64,000 bases of DNA from Pseudomonas lini (GTDB taxonomy: Bacteria; Pseudomonadota; Gammaproteobacteria; Pseudomonadales; Pseudomonadaceae). A program made the position numbers and the translations under genes. Where the stretch lies: positions 124,001 to 188,000 of the forward strand of contig NZ_JAUSSR010000007.1 in assembly GCF_030812475.1 (NCBI RefSeq), given 5' to 3'. Positions 1-8,741 of this stretch are shown piece by piece; positions within the stretch are counted from its first letter, which is position 1; every line of letters begins with the position of its first letter. Under the pieces are notes generated by a model. The model searched no databases. It worked only from the letters and a program-made list of their open reading frames with translations, and was not told where the DNA came from.

Positions 1-163
1 CGTCGATGTCCTCCCGGGGCACGTAGTACACCGGAGGATAATTGGCCTCCAGCAGCACCAGCGCTCGTGAGGACGCGGCCACCTGAATGCCGTGAAACTT
101 CACCAGGAGGCAGCCTGGCTGTTCTGCAATGGTGATGACAGGACTGGGACCGGCGCTTTTCAT
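1..163 (-). CDS. DUF427 domain protein, 3' end outside window
   Basis: Only the first 54 codons are in the window. The start is the ATG complementary to 161-163, preceded by a good ribosome site (AGGAGAG). The visible peptide has the pattern of the DUF427 (PF04248) family: a short beta-strand lead-in, then SSRALVLLEANYPPVYYVP and the beginning of the family's acidic REDID segment. DUF427 proteins are small cytoplasmic proteins of unknown biochemical role, usually about 90-120 residues. Family assignment is from the recognised motif; no function is inferred. Confidence 0.75.
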   Translation of the reverse strand, partial: MKSAGPSPVITIAEQPGCLLVKFHGIQVAASSRALVLLEANYPPVYYVPREDID

Positions 164-430
164 CACTCTCTCCTGATCATGGGAAGATGCTTTGCCGTGG
201 CGACGTGGCTTGGGGGAATGCCACCCCAAAACCTGTCACCGTGATGTAACAGGTATACCTCATGTTACCCCATGGCGACTGCTTCGCAGCCGAACGGGAG
301 CAAGCACCCGGATCCACAAATCAAAACCGCGAGCAACCTTTTGCTGTACATCCATACAGATAAAGATTGCCCCGGCGCTCATCACCCGCCATTCTGTACA
401 CCTCTCGAACGCTGATCGACGACGGTGGCC

Positions 431-2380
431 ATGCAGCTGTACCTCTGTGAAAAACCCTCCCAGGCCAAAGACATTGCGGCCGTGCTCGGCGCCAGGCGGC
501 GCGGCGACGGCTGTTGGCTGGGAACGGGCGTCACGGTGACCTGGTGCATCGGCCATCTGCTGGAAACCGCGCCGCCGGATGCCTACGACGCCCGCTACAA
601 GCGCTGGGTGCTGGCGGACCTGCCGATCATTCCAGAACAGTGGAAGATGACCGTCAAGCCACGTACTGCCAGCCAGTACAAGGCCGTCAAACGCTTGCTC
701 GGCGAGGCCACCGAACTGGTGATCGCCACCGACGCCGACCGTGAGGGCGAAATGATTGCCCGGGAGCTGGTGGAACATTGCAGGTATCGCGGGCCGATCC
801 GGCGACTGTGGCTGTCGGCGCTGGACGATGCGTCAATCCGCAAGGCGCTGGCGGCGCTCAAGCCGGGGGCCGAGACCTTCAGCCTTTATCATTCGGCATT
901 GGGCCGCTCCCGGGCCGACTGGCTGATCGGGATGAACATGAGTCGGCTGTTCACGCTGTTGGGCCGTCAATCCGGTTATCAGGGGGTATTGCCGGTCGGC
1001 CGGGTGCAGACGCCGACCCTGCGCCTGGTGGTGGATCGTGACCGCAGCATTGACGATTTCGTCCCGGTCGCTTATTGGGCCATCGACGTGCAACTGCTGC
1101 ACGACAGCACCGCATTCACCGCGCAATGGCGGGCGGCCGCCGACGCGTGCGACGATCAGGACCGCTGCCTGAATCAGGCGTTAGCGCAAAAAGCGGCGGC
1201 CGCGATGAGCAGCGCGGCGAGCGCGCGGGTGATCAAGCTGCGTACCGAACGTATGCGCGAGGTGGCGCCGCTGCCGTTCGACCTGGGTACTTTGCAGGAG
1301 GTCTGCTCGAAAAAGCTGGGCCTCGGCGCCCAGGAAACCCTCGATATCGCCCAGGCGCTCTACGAAACCCATAAGGTCATCACCTACCCGCGCAGCGACT
1401 GTGGCTACCTGCCGCTGAGCCAGCACAGCGAAGCCCCTGGCATCCTGGCGGCGCTGAGGCAGGCCGACCCGACGCTGAATGCCTTGAACGATTATCTGGA
1501 ACCTCAGCGGCGTTCACGGGCCTGGAACGATGCCAAGGTCAGCGCTCACCACGGCATCATTCCCACCGCAGCGGCGAAGAACCTCGAGCGGCTGGTGGGC
1601 AAACAGCGGGCGGTGTACACGCTGATTCGCGCACGATACCTGGCGCAATTCCTGCCCAACCACGAATACGACCGCACCCAGGCCGACTTCGACTGTGCCG
1701 GTGAAGCCTTGCGTGCCGTGGGCAAGCAGATTGTCGAGCCCGGCTGGAAACGCGCCCTGCCCGAGGCCCTCGCCCCGGCCAAGGGCCGCGAGGCGCCGGT
1801 ACCGCAAACCCTGCCGGCCTTGGCCGAAGGGCGCGATTGCGCAGTGGCCGACGTGAAGCTCAAGGACCTCTGGACGCAACCGCCCAAGCCGTTTACCGAA
1901 GGCGATCTGATCAAGGCGATGAAGAGCGTCGCCAAACTGGTGGAAGACCCGCTGCTCAAGCAAAAACTCAAGGACACCACCGGCATCGGCACCGAAGCGA
2001 CCCGGGCCTCGATCATCCAGGGTTTGCTCGATCGTGGTTACCTGATCAAGAACGGCAAGGCCCTGGCCGCAACCCCGGCCGCCTTCAGCCTGATCGATGC
2101 GGTGCCGCGCGCCATTGCCGATCCCGGCACCACGGCGATCTGGGAGCAGGCGCTGGACATGGTGCAGAGCGGTGAAATGAGCCTGGAAGAATTCGTCACC
2201 AAACAGGCCGCGTGGATGAGCAAGCAAGTCGCCCGTTGCGCCGGGCTGAACCTGACCATCAGCGGGCCGGCAAGCCCGTCCGGTCGTGGTGCCACACCGT
2301 GGAAGAACAAACGCAAACCCGCCAAGCGCAAGCCCGCAACGGGCGCCAGACGCGCGGCGAAACCGGTGAGCAAGGCTTGA
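431..2380 (+). CDS. topB: DNA topoisomerase III
   Basis: Type IA topoisomerase of 649 residues, which passes one strand through a transient break in the other and helps decatenate replication and recombination intermediates. The N-terminal Toprim domain shows the invariant EKPSQAKDIA glutamate and the acidic DADREGE motif (about residues 101-107). The active-site tyrosine is Y319 in VITYPRSD. A GIGTEATRASII segment typical of the family follows. There is no C-terminal zinc-finger domain; the protein ends in a Lys/Arg/Pro/Ala-rich basic tail (last about 35 residues) that probably binds DNA. The ATG at 431 is chosen over an in-frame GTG two codons upstream because family members begin directly with the (M)xLYLCEKPS strand. 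It appears monocistronic. Confidence 0.93.
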   Translation: MQLYLCEKPSQAKDIAAVLGARRRGDGCWLGTGVTVTWCIGHLLETAPPDAYDARYKRWVLADLPIIPEQWKMTVKPRTASQYKAVKRLLGEATELVIATDADREGEMIARELVEHCRYRGPIRRLWLSALDDASIRKALAALKPGAETFSLYHSALGRSRADWLIGMNMSRLFTLLGRQSGYQGVLPVGRVQTPTLRLVVDRDRSIDDFVPVAYWAIDVQLLHDSTAFTAQWRAAADACDDQDRCLNQALAQKAAAAMSSAASARVIKLRTERMREVAPLPFDLGTLQEVCSKKLGLGAQETLDIAQALYETHKVITYPRSDCGYLPLSQHSEAPGILAALRQADPTLNALNDYLEPQRRSRAWNDAKVSAHHGIIPTAAAKNLERLVGKQRAVYTLIRARYLAQFLPNHEYDRTQADFDCAGEALRAVGKQIVEPGWKRALPEALAPAKGREAPVPQTLPALAEGRDCAVADVKLKDLWTQPPKPFTEGDLIKAMKSVAKLVEDPLLKQKLKDTTGIGTEATRASIIQGLLDRGYLIKNGKALAATPAAFSLIDAVPRAIADPGTTAIWEQALDMVQSGEMSLEEFVTKQAAWMSKQVARCAGLNLTISGPASPSGRGATPWKNKRKPAKRKPATGARRAAKPVSKA

Positions 2381-2443
2381 AAACCGTTCGAGCGCAAGGG
2401 AATGGTCTAGTGTTCCGATAACCCGCATCAGGAGCAAGCCTTC

Positions 2444-2965
2444 ATGCCCTCGATAGAACTGCACGCCGCCCAGCGCGACGACCTGGAGACGATTGAAAAC
2501 CTGATGCAGTTCTACCTGTATGACTTCAGCGAATGGCTGCCGCTGAAACTCGGTGGGCATGGCTTCTTCAATTTCCAGCCCCTGCTCGATTACTGGCGCA
2601 ACCCCGCGACCCGGCCATTCCTGATCAAGGCCGACGGCGAGCTGGCCGGCTTCGTGGTTGTGGATGACGTCGTCCATCTGCCCGGGGCCCTTTACAACAT
2701 CGGCTACTTTTTCGTCAGCCGACGTTTTCGTGGCCAAGGCGTCGCGAAGTTTGTCGTTTCCACCCTCTTGAGCCAATTCCCCGGTCAATGGCAGATTTTC
2801 CACATCGATGCGAACCAGCCGGCGCGGTTGTTCTGGGCCAGGGTGATGCCCGATCTCGCGGGCGGCGAGTTCACTGTGCATCAGTTACCGGTGGACGGTA
2901 ACCCTTGCACGTTTTACCGCTTTGAAAGATCGCCGCCTTCGGCAGCTCCTACACCGGTTCCGTAG
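2444..2965 (+). CDS. GNAT family N-acetyltransferase
   Basis: Predicted cytoplasmic acyl-CoA-dependent acetyltransferase of 173 residues. The acetyl-CoA pyrophosphate-binding motif A is visible as RRFRGQGVA (residues 94-101, the R-x-x-G-x-G/A loop), followed by the expected helix and the HIDANQPARLFW segment near residue 120. The substrate is unknown. A Shine-Dalgarno AGGAG lies upstream of the ATG. The last roughly 12 codons (SPPSAAPTPVP) are not GNAT sequence: they are read from the REP-like inverted repeat at 2926-2990, so the original stop has probably been lost and the repeat supplies the new C-terminus. Divergence from paralogues prevents a finer call. Confidence 0.85.
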   Translation: MPSIELHAAQRDDLETIENLMQFYLYDFSEWLPLKLGGHGFFNFQPLLDYWRNPATRPFLIKADGELAGFVVVDDVVHLPGALYNIGYFFVSRRFRGQGVAKFVVSTLLSQFPGQWQIFHIDANQPARLFWARVMPDLAGGEFTVHQLPVDGNPCTFYRFERSPPSAAPTPVP

Positions 2966-2990
2966 GAGCTGCGAAAGGCTGCGATCTTGA
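2926..2990. repeat. REP-like inverted repeat overlapping the GNAT 3' end
   Basis: An imperfect palindrome: AAGATCGC...CAGCTCCTAC on the left arm mirrors GTAGGAGCTGCGAAAGG...CGATCTT on the right. It matches the GTAGGAGCTGC-type extragenic palindromes of fluorescent pseudomonads and could form an mRNA-stabilising hairpin. It lies partly inside the preceding reading frame. Confidence 0.75.
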
Positions 2991-3536
2991 TGATCCCAGC
3001 TACGCCACCATTCTCCAGGCGCCCGCCGCACCGATTTTTCTAATTCCAAACAGCTTTGTCCGACAATATGTAGTGAACAAAAATATTCACTACAAAACCG
3101 TTGACGACTCCGGTTTGCCCTTGCATGATGCAGATGTCTCCCCGATCGGGAGTACAGGCAACACGTTTGAGCAAGCTCGTCTGACCGCCGAGCTGTTTTT
3201 CCCGGATGCACGCTGCCCACAAGGCAGATTGAAGAAGCTGACCTGGCCTGAACGTCCAGTACAAGGGCGAGAAGCGCTGGCGATCAATCCTCATGAAGCT
3301 TGTGGCCGACCCTGAAACGTCGGATATGGCCTTAAGGTTTTCGCCGCTTCTCTTCGTTGTAACGCTATTGCGTAGCAGTTATTCAACACGACTACATGCA
3401 ACAGACGCGGACCCCGTCATTTTTGTCGGTCGACCGCTGACGTCCTGGTTTCGGTGCCAGGGATCAACTAACCGATGGGCTACCTGTATTAGCGAATCAA
3501 CTTTGAAAGATCACCAAATGGTCAAGGGGCTTTATT
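2966..3536. other. gene-poor stretch with no convincing coding sequence
   Basis: About 570 bases between the acetyltransferase and the next gene. Two short open frames exist here (3073-3315 and 3293-3568), but neither has a good ribosome site, recognisable motif or Pseudomonas-like composition, and the second runs into the next gene. Only a palindrome at 3071-3092 and the tail of the upstream repeat stand out. Confidence 0.5.
3071..3092. promoter_or_regulatory. operator-like palindrome TAGTGAA-N8-TTCACTA
   Basis: Perfect 7-bp inverted arms separated by eight A/T-rich bases, in the style of a TetR-type or similar dimeric repressor operator. No regulator gene or obvious regulated gene flanks it, so its partner is unknown and it may be a relic. 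Confidence 0.35.
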
Positions 3537-3866
3537 ATGAATCTGAACAATCAACCCACCATCGATGAACTGGCTCGCATGTTCGCGGCGCAAAAAGACA
3601 GCCACGACAGCCATATACTGTGGATCAGCAAGTCGGGCCAGGTGCATATCGACTGCCTGTCGCCGCATGCCCATGAAGCCGAGTTCGACCGGAACAACCA
3701 GAATCTGCTCGCCCGACTGAAGATGTACCGTCGCGGCCAAGGTTATGTCGGCAAGAAAGCCGCGGCGGACAAGGACTTCATCGGTAATGTCCTGCAAACG
3801 CTGAAACAGGCGTGGGCCTCGATGCAGAACCAGAACGAAGTTCGGGTGATTGACCGGTTCTACTGA
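3537..3866 (+). CDS. conserved hypothetical protein, 109 aa
   Basis: A small, probably cytoplasmic protein with no signal peptide or membrane segment. The ATG follows an AAGGGG ribosome site. The sequence is mixed alpha/beta with WISKSGQVHIDCL near residue 29 and a charged helix LLARLKMYRRGQGYVGKKAAADKD in the middle, given here in outline only. I do not recognise the family or a catalytic motif. It stands alone and is followed directly by a strong terminator, which supports it being an expressed single-gene unit. Confidence 0.7.
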   Translation: MNLNNQPTIDELARMFAAQKDSHDSHILWISKSGQVHIDCLSPHAHEAEFDRNNQNLLARLKMYRRGQGYVGKKAAADKDFIGNVLQTLKQAWASMQNQNEVRVIDRFY

Positions 3867-3890
3867 TTCCTCTCCCACACCCCATCAATG

Positions 3891-3930
3891 AAAAAGGCCC
3901 CGCTCGTCAAATCGAGCGGGGCCTTTTTGT
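3891..3930 (+). terminator. intrinsic terminator
   Basis: A GC-rich stem (GGCCCCGCTCG / CGAGCGGGGCC) with a 6-nt loop, flanked by A5 upstream and T5 downstream. It ends the transcript of the hypothetical gene at 3537-3866 and could work in both directions. Confidence 0.9.
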
Positions 3931-3997
3931 TTGTCTCGTGCGCGGCTAAACAAAGCTATGGTTAATCCTATGTGCTGTTAGTCCTGGGAGACTTGCG

Positions 3998-4300
3998 ATG
4001 AAAACAATCCTGACGGGGATGCTGTTGCTGGTGATGGCACCTGCCGCCCATGCCAACAGCGTCCCCGGTGTGCCCTCATTCGTTGTCGAATGCCCTGGAA
4101 AACTTCTGGTCCAAGCGGATCAGGACGGGCCGGTGTTGATCAACAGCAAGGAAGCAGAAACCAAAGCTATCAATGATCGCCGCTTTGAAGCCAAGGGTTC
4201 GGGCGTCACGCTGTCGATCATTCTCGCCGATGACGACTCCGTAACCGTGTCCTCCACCGGCAAGGCCCCCAACGGCTTGTGCCAGTCAGTGGATGATTGA
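3998..4300 (+). CDS. small exported protein of unknown function
   Basis: 100-residue protein with a clear Sec signal peptide (MKTILTGMLLLVMAPAAHA, cleavage after AHA at residue 19). The mature part is about 80 residues with two cysteines (VVECPGKL and GLCQSVDD) that could form a disulfide in the periplasm. A GGGAG ribosome site precedes the ATG. Its last 15 bases overlap the 3' end of cynR on the other strand, so the two genes converge. No family is recognised. Confidence 0.7.
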   Translation: MKTILTGMLLLVMAPAAHANSVPGVPSFVVECPGKLLVQADQDGPVLINSKEAETKAINDRRFEAKGSGVTLSIILADDDSVTVSSTGKAPNGLCQSVDD

Positions 4301-5191
4301 TTTCTCCGACTCATCCGCAACCGCAGCCGACACCAGCGCCATAAAAGCCACCGACGCCGCACTGTGATAATTGTTTTTGCGCCGCAGCACCGCGGCCCCT
4401 CGCCTGGGCGCCTCCCCCTGCAACGGAATTTTGTGCAAGGCGCGGTCCGGGGTGGCGATGGGTTCCGGAAGGATGGTGGCGATAGCCGTGTGCCGAATGA
4501 CTTCCAGCAAAGTGCTTACCGAGTTGACCTCGATCACCACCTTCGGCGTGATCCGCTCCAGGGCAAAATACTCATCGATGCGGTTGCGGGTGACGAAGCC
4601 CGTGGTCAGCAACGCAAAATCCAACCGCGAGACCTCCTCGGCAGATAACGGATCCTGGCTTTCGCACAGCGGATGATCGCATCCCACCATCACCCCCAGG
4701 GTTTCGGTAAACGCCGGGATCGACTCGATGTCGGCGTGCCGGACCTGGGTAAACGCGATGGCGATGTCCAGCGAATCATCCAGCAGCCCGGCCTCGATAT
4801 CGTCCATCGACAACTCGAAAATCTGCAAATGGATGTTTGGATACCGCGCCACGTAGTCGCGTACCAACGGCCCCACCAGGTACGCCATGAAGGTCGGCGT
4901 CATTGCCAGGCGCAAGGTGCCACGGGACAAATCCTTGACGTCGTGCAGCGCCCGTTTGCCTGCCTCCAGTTCCACCAATACCCGACGTGCGCTCTCTATA
5001 TAAGCCTGGCCCGCATCGGTCGGCCTGACGGTGCGCGAGGTCCGGTCGAAGAGGCTCACCCCCAGGGTTTCTTCCAGTTGCCGGATCTGTTGCGACAGGG
5101 TCGGCTGGGAGACGTGCAGCGCCTCGGCGGCGCGGGTGAAGCCACCATGGTCGGCGACGGCCAGCAAATAGCGCAGATGACGCAGCAGCAT
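4286..5191 (-). CDS. cynR: LysR-type regulator of the cyanate locus (CynR-like)
   Basis: 301-residue LysR-family activator. The N-terminal winged helix-turn-helix (residues 1-60) contains [20 protein letters not shown], and the rest is a periplasmic-binding-protein-like effector domain. It is divergent from cynS-cynT with a 122-bp control region between them, as in known cyn loci where CynR activates cyanase synthesis when cyanate is present. Assignment as CynR rests on this context plus overall resemblance; effector specificity cannot be read directly. It converges on the small exported gene at 3998-4300. Confidence 0.85.
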   Translation of the reverse strand: MLLRHLRYLLAVADHGGFTRAAEALHVSQPTLSQQIRQLEETLGVSLFDRTSRTVRPTDAGQAYIESARRVLVELEAGKRALHDVKDLSRGTLRLAMTPTFMAYLVGPLVRDYVARYPNIHLQIFELSMDDIEAGLLDDSLDIAIAFTQVRHADIESIPAFTETLGVMVGCDHPLCESQDPLSAEEVSRLDFALLTTGFVTRNRIDEYFALERITPKVVIEVNSVSTLLEVIRHTAIATILPEPIATPDRALHKIPLQGEAPRRGAAVLRRKNNYHSAASVAFMALVSAAVADESEKSIIH

Positions 5192-5198
5192 GGGTCTT

Positions 5199-5235
5199 CC
5201 TATCTATAGGCAGTACTTATGCAATGCATTGTATA
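5199..5235. promoter_or_regulatory. candidate CynR binding region
   Basis: The cynR-cynS intergenic region holds two adjacent palindromes: CCTATCTATAGG at 5199-5210 and the centre GCAATGCATTGT at 5221-5232. LysR regulators bind dyads of this kind in divergent promoters. The role is inferred from position. Confidence 0.4.
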
Positions 5236-5313
5236 TCGGTCTTGGACGCTATGGATCAATCAGCCGAATATTGCTTCACACCCGAGCAACGCAACGCCGA
5301 CAGGAGATTTCCC

Positions 5314-5781
5314 ATGCAACAGTCCCACGCTTACAACGACCCAAGTCTGGCCCTGACTACCTCGATCCTCGATGCCAAGGCACGCAAAAATCTATCGTGG
5401 CAAGACCTGGCTGACGGTACCGGCCTCGGCCTGGCCTACGTCACCGCCGCCCTGCTCGGCCAGCACCCGCTGCCCGAAGGCGCCGCCAAAGTGATCGGCG
5501 ACAAACTCGAACTGGACGCCGACGCCGTGGCCCGCCTGCAGATCATTCCCCTGCGCGGCAGTCTCTCGGGGATCCCGACCGATCCGACCATTTACCGCTT
5601 CTACGAAATGATCCAGATCTACGGCACTACGTTGAAAGCCCTGGTGCATGAGCAATTCGGCGACGGCATCATCAGCGCGATCAACTTCAAGCTGGACATG
5701 AAGAAAGTCGAGGATCCGGAAGGCGGCTCCCGCGCAGTGATTACCCTCGACGGCAAGTTCCTGCCACTGCGCCCTTTCTAA
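5314..5781 (+). CDS. cynS: cyanate hydratase (cyanase)
   Basis: 155-residue cyanase, which converts cyanate and bicarbonate to ammonia and two CO2 via carbamate. It matches the family from end to end: an N-terminal helical domain ([20 protein letters not shown]) and the catalytic C-terminal domain with R95, E98 (YRFYEM) and S121 ([11 protein letters not shown]), equivalent to Arg96, Glu99 and Ser122 of the E. coli enzyme. The ATG at 5314 gives the family's usual length and follows a CAGGAG ribosome site; in-frame upstream ATGs would add a non-homologous extension. It heads the cynS-cynT unit and is probably activated by the divergent CynR. Confidence 0.97.
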   Translation: MQQSHAYNDPSLALTTSILDAKARKNLSWQDLADGTGLGLAYVTAALLGQHPLPEGAAKVIGDKLELDADAVARLQIIPLRGSLSGIPTDPTIYRFYEMIQIYGTTLKALVHEQFGDGIISAINFKLDMKKVEDPEGGSRAVITLDGKFLPLRPF

Positions 5782-5839
5782 GTGGATACCGGCCCGCACC
5801 GCGTGCGGGCTGACCCGCATTACACAGGAGAACATCAGT

Positions 5840-6499
5840 ATGAAAGCGCTCATCGAAGGTTTTTTAAAGTTCCAGAACGAGGTCTTTCCACAACGCACCG
5901 ACTTGTTCAAACACCTGGCCACCACCCAACATCCAGGCACCTTGTTCATCACCTGTTCCGACAGCCGTGTCGTGCCGGAACTGCTCACCCAACAGGAGCC
6001 CGGTGAATTGTTCGTGATCCGCAACGCCGGCAACATCGTGCCCTCGTACAGTCCCCATCCCGGCGGTGTGTCGGCCACGGTCGAATATGCGGTCGCAGTG
6101 CTGGGCGTCACTGACATCGTGATCTGCGGCCACTCGGACTGTGGCGCCATGACCGCCGTGGCCACGTGCACCTGCATGGATCATCTGCCCGCCGTCAGCG
6201 GCTGGCTGCAACATGCCGAGTCGGCAAAAGTCATCAATGAATCTCGCTCTCATGCCAGTGACGCGGCGAAAGTCAGTGCCATGGTGCGGGAAAATGTCAT
6301 TGCCCAGCTGGCCAATATCCAGACGCATCCCAGCGTACGACTGGCCCAGGAAAAAGGCCTGCTGAACCTGCATGGCTGGGTCTACGACATTGAAACCGGT
6401 TCGATCGATGCCCTGGATGGCAGCAGCCGCACCTTCGTGGCGCTGGCCGAGCATCCGAACCTCTGTGCGGTATATGGCAAGGCGGCTGAAGCGGCTTGA
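5840..6499 (+). CDS. cynT: beta-class carbonic anhydrase of the cyanate operon
   Basis: 219-residue zinc enzyme that interconverts CO2 and bicarbonate. Zinc ligands C39, D41 (TCSDSR), H98 and C101 (GHSDCGAM) are all present, with R43 beside them as in the E. coli CynT protein. It lies 58 bases after cynS with its own AGGAG ribosome site. In the known pathway it rehydrates the CO2 released by cyanase so that bicarbonate is not depleted during cyanate breakdown. The gene order cynS-cynT is the reverse of the E. coli cynTS order. A hairpin follows the stop. Confidence 0.95.
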   Translation: MKALIEGFLKFQNEVFPQRTDLFKHLATTQHPGTLFITCSDSRVVPELLTQQEPGELFVIRNAGNIVPSYSPHPGGVSATVEYAVAVLGVTDIVICGHSDCGAMTAVATCTCMDHLPAVSGWLQHAESAKVINESRSHASDAAKVSAMVRENVIAQLANIQTHPSVRLAQEKGLLNLHGWVYDIETGSIDALDGSSRTFVALAEHPNLCAVYGKAAEAA

Positions 6500-6521
6500 G
6501 CAAGTGCAGTCCGGAACGAAC

Positions 6522-6555
6522 AATGCAGCGCCCCGGCTCACGGGAGCGCTGCATT
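6522..6555. terminator. hairpin between convergent cynT and BON genes
   Basis: AATGCAGCGC pairs with GCGCTGCATT around a 14-nt loop containing a second short pairing (CCG/CGG). It sits exactly between two convergent genes. The T-run is poor, so termination strength is uncertain. Confidence 0.5.
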
Positions 6556-6564
6556 CACAGGTGG

Positions 6565-6915
6565 TTATTTGTCGTCCGTCTTCTTCGATGATGGTGCCCG
6601 GTACTCAGAGCGCTCTTCGGCATCGGGGGCGCCTGGCACGCTGCCTGGCGTGAACACGTGGGTCTGCAAGCCGCTGGCATCGACGTCGACGACACCATTG
6701 ATCGAGCGGGCCAGCGCCACAGCCTGCTCACATTGCCGATGGGTGTCGACGCGGCCGCTCAATACCACCGTGCCTGCATGGGTCTTGACATGGATATGCA
6801 GGCCCAGGCCTGATTTGGCCATGGTCAGGGCAGACTTCACCCGGGTGGTAATCCACGCGTCGTGAGCAATCATTTCCAGGTTATGAGAATAATGCTCGAA
6901 GGAATGACGTTTCAT
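6565..6915 (-). CDS. BON domain protein
   Basis: 116-residue protein with a single BON domain (about residues 20-82): ITTRVKSALTMAK, then the strand pair VHIHVKTHAGTVVLSG-like core and the AVALARSINGVVDVD segment. BON domains bind phospholipid or membranes and are often found in envelope-stress proteins. No signal peptide is visible from the chosen start, which is unusual for periplasmic BON proteins, so this one may act in the cytoplasm. The ATG at 6915 is preferred to one six codons upstream because it follows GGAGGG. The C-terminal about 30 residues are polar and probably disordered. Confidence 0.85.
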   Translation of the reverse strand: MKRHSFEHYSHNLEMIAHDAWITTRVKSALTMAKSGLGLHIHVKTHAGTVVLSGRVDTHRQCEQAVALARSINGVVDVDASGLQTHVFTPGSVPGAPDAEERSEYRAPSSKKTDDK

Positions 6916-6970
6916 GGTGCAACCCTCCGTCACACAAACATACCTTTAGTATAGTGCCGCCCTGGCCTTC

Positions 6971-8473
6971 TCAGCGTTTGACCGACAGATCGGTCTGCGT
7001 CATGCGACTGCGAATGGTGAATACCCCATCACCGGAGAGAATGGCGCTGCGAGCGAACAGGCGACCGCTCTCCCAGTTCGAAAGACCCAGTTCCGGCTTG
7101 TTCAACGCGTACTGCCCGTCGACCCAACGGGTAATGCCGTCGCCGACAAAGGGCGCGTTGACCGCGTTGTAGAAGCGCTCCTGTGCCTGGGCATCGTCAC
7201 TGATCAAGGACACGGTGAACTGCGGGCTGTAGCGATTGAACAAGGCGATTGACTGGTCCAGGTCCTCGACGATCTTCAGGCTGACTTCCGGGGTTTCTTC
7301 CCATTCCCACTCGCGGCCCAACTGCTCTTCGGGCAGCGGTTCGGCCAGGGATTCGGATTGATAACCCTCGGCGCGATACACCTCGACGCTCGCGGTCAGC
7401 CAGTCTTTCGGCAAATACGCCTCGCTGCCCTCGACGATGTGCAGCTTGCAGCCCTGGCCCCGTGCGACACCGGCCTGTTGCAGCGCCTCGAGAAACAGCG
7501 GCACCAGTTCAACGGCGCGGTCGCGGTGGATCAGGCATACGTTCAGGGTGTTGCAGACTTTGCGGTCCAGGGAATTGTGGACCACGGCGGCAAAACGTGC
7601 GGCATCGGCGTCCTGGTTGGCGATCAGCCAGGCGCCGCCGGTGCCATGGAGGCTGACGGCCGTGCCGGCCTGTTGCGCGATACTGCCCAACTGGCTGACC
7701 GCGCGACCCGATCCACGGGCCACGGCCAGCGACAGGCGTCGATCGGCGAACATCGCCCAACCGGCGGCGTGATTGACGCTTTCCACCAGGGACACGGCGC
7801 CGCTCGGCAACCCGGCGTCACTCAGTGCCGGATTCAGCGCGTGGGCGACGATCGCCTGGGCGGTGCCCAACGCATCGCTGCCGATGCGCAGTACCGCGGT
7901 GTTGCCGGTGCGCAGCACGCCCGCCGCATCGGCGAATACGTTTGGCCGGCCCTCGAACACAAAAGCGACTATTCCCAGGGGCGAGACTACTTGCTCGACC
8001 TTCCAGCCGTCATGCTCCACGCAACTGAGCACTTTGCCCCGGGTGGCCGGCGCATCTCGCCAGGCCCTGAGGCCGGCGATCATGTCGCGACGCATGCGCT
8101 CATCGGCCAGCAGGCGCGTGGTGGAACGTCCGCGCGCCTTGGCCCGTTCGATGTCCGCCAGATTGGCAGCTTCGATCAGGGCCCAGCAATCGGGGGCTTC
8201 CAGGCGTTGGGCGAACAGGTCGAAGAACCCGCTGATCGCCTGATCCGACACCGCGGACATCGCCTTGAAGGCCGCCTGCGCACGTTCGATCGCGACAGTC
8301 GCCGCTTGCTGGTCCGCCACCGGGATCAGCAACAGTTCACCGCTGAGTTGCTCCACCAGCAGGTGGTCGCCGGGCTGGAAGCGCGCAGCCAGTTCGGGGC
8401 TGACCACCGTGACACGGTTACCGGCGAAAGGGATCGGGGTGCCAGCAACCAGACGTTCGAGCGCAAGAGACAT
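6971..8473 (-). CDS. ProA-like glutamate-5-semialdehyde dehydrogenase paralogue
   Basis: 500-residue member of the aldehyde dehydrogenase superfamily, closest in motifs to gamma-glutamyl phosphate reductase: PLGIVAFVFEGRPNV (about 165-179), LRTGNTAVLRIGSDA, ARGSGRAVSQL and the thiolate segment RKVCNTLNVCL with catalytic C307. True ProA is about 420 residues. Here about 60 extra N-terminal residues precede the helix AIERAQAAFKAMS and look like a small beta-rich module (GDHLLVEQLSGELLLIPV). A second role beyond proline synthesis is possible because no proB is adjacent. The start ATG at 8473 has no clear Shine-Dalgarno, but frame limits leave no better choice. Confidence 0.75.
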   Translation of the reverse strand: MSLALERLVAGTPIPFAGNRVTVVSPELAARFQPGDHLLVEQLSGELLLIPVADQQAATVAIERAQAAFKAMSAVSDQAISGFFDLFAQRLEAPDCWALIEAANLADIERAKARGRSTTRLLADERMRRDMIAGLRAWRDAPATRGKVLSCVEHDGWKVEQVVSPLGIVAFVFEGRPNVFADAAGVLRTGNTAVLRIGSDALGTAQAIVAHALNPALSDAGLPSGAVSLVESVNHAAGWAMFADRRLSLAVARGSGRAVSQLGSIAQQAGTAVSLHGTGGAWLIANQDADAARFAAVVHNSLDRKVCNTLNVCLIHRDRAVELVPLFLEALQQAGVARGQGCKLHIVEGSEAYLPKDWLTASVEVYRAEGYQSESLAEPLPEEQLGREWEWEETPEVSLKIVEDLDQSIALFNRYSPQFTVSLISDDAQAQERFYNAVNAPFVGDGITRWVDGQYALNKPELGLSNWESGRLFARSAILSGDGVFTIRSRMTQTDLSVKR

Positions 8474-8741
8474 GAATCGGTTACACCATGAAATGGGCGG
8501 TTGGAAAATGTATAGCAAAATCCATGGAGCGTCATTATCGATGCCTTGAACCCGGCCCCCACATTTTCTTGATGTGTGTTGCCTGTGTATCAGTGTGTGT
8601 ATAGCCCCCCGCCCGACACACCACGCCCCTATAACCCGCCGGAAAAGACACACCGCAGACACACCTGCTTGATGAAATGCGCCCTTCGATCGGCCACGCC
8701 GGCCGTTGCCCCACCTCCCTGACTGAATGGAGACTACGTCC

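Noticed and set aside
3293..3568. 91-codon plus-strand frame upstream of the 109-residue gene
   Set aside because: No ribosome site or motif, overlaps the better-supported gene at 3537, and has atypical composition.
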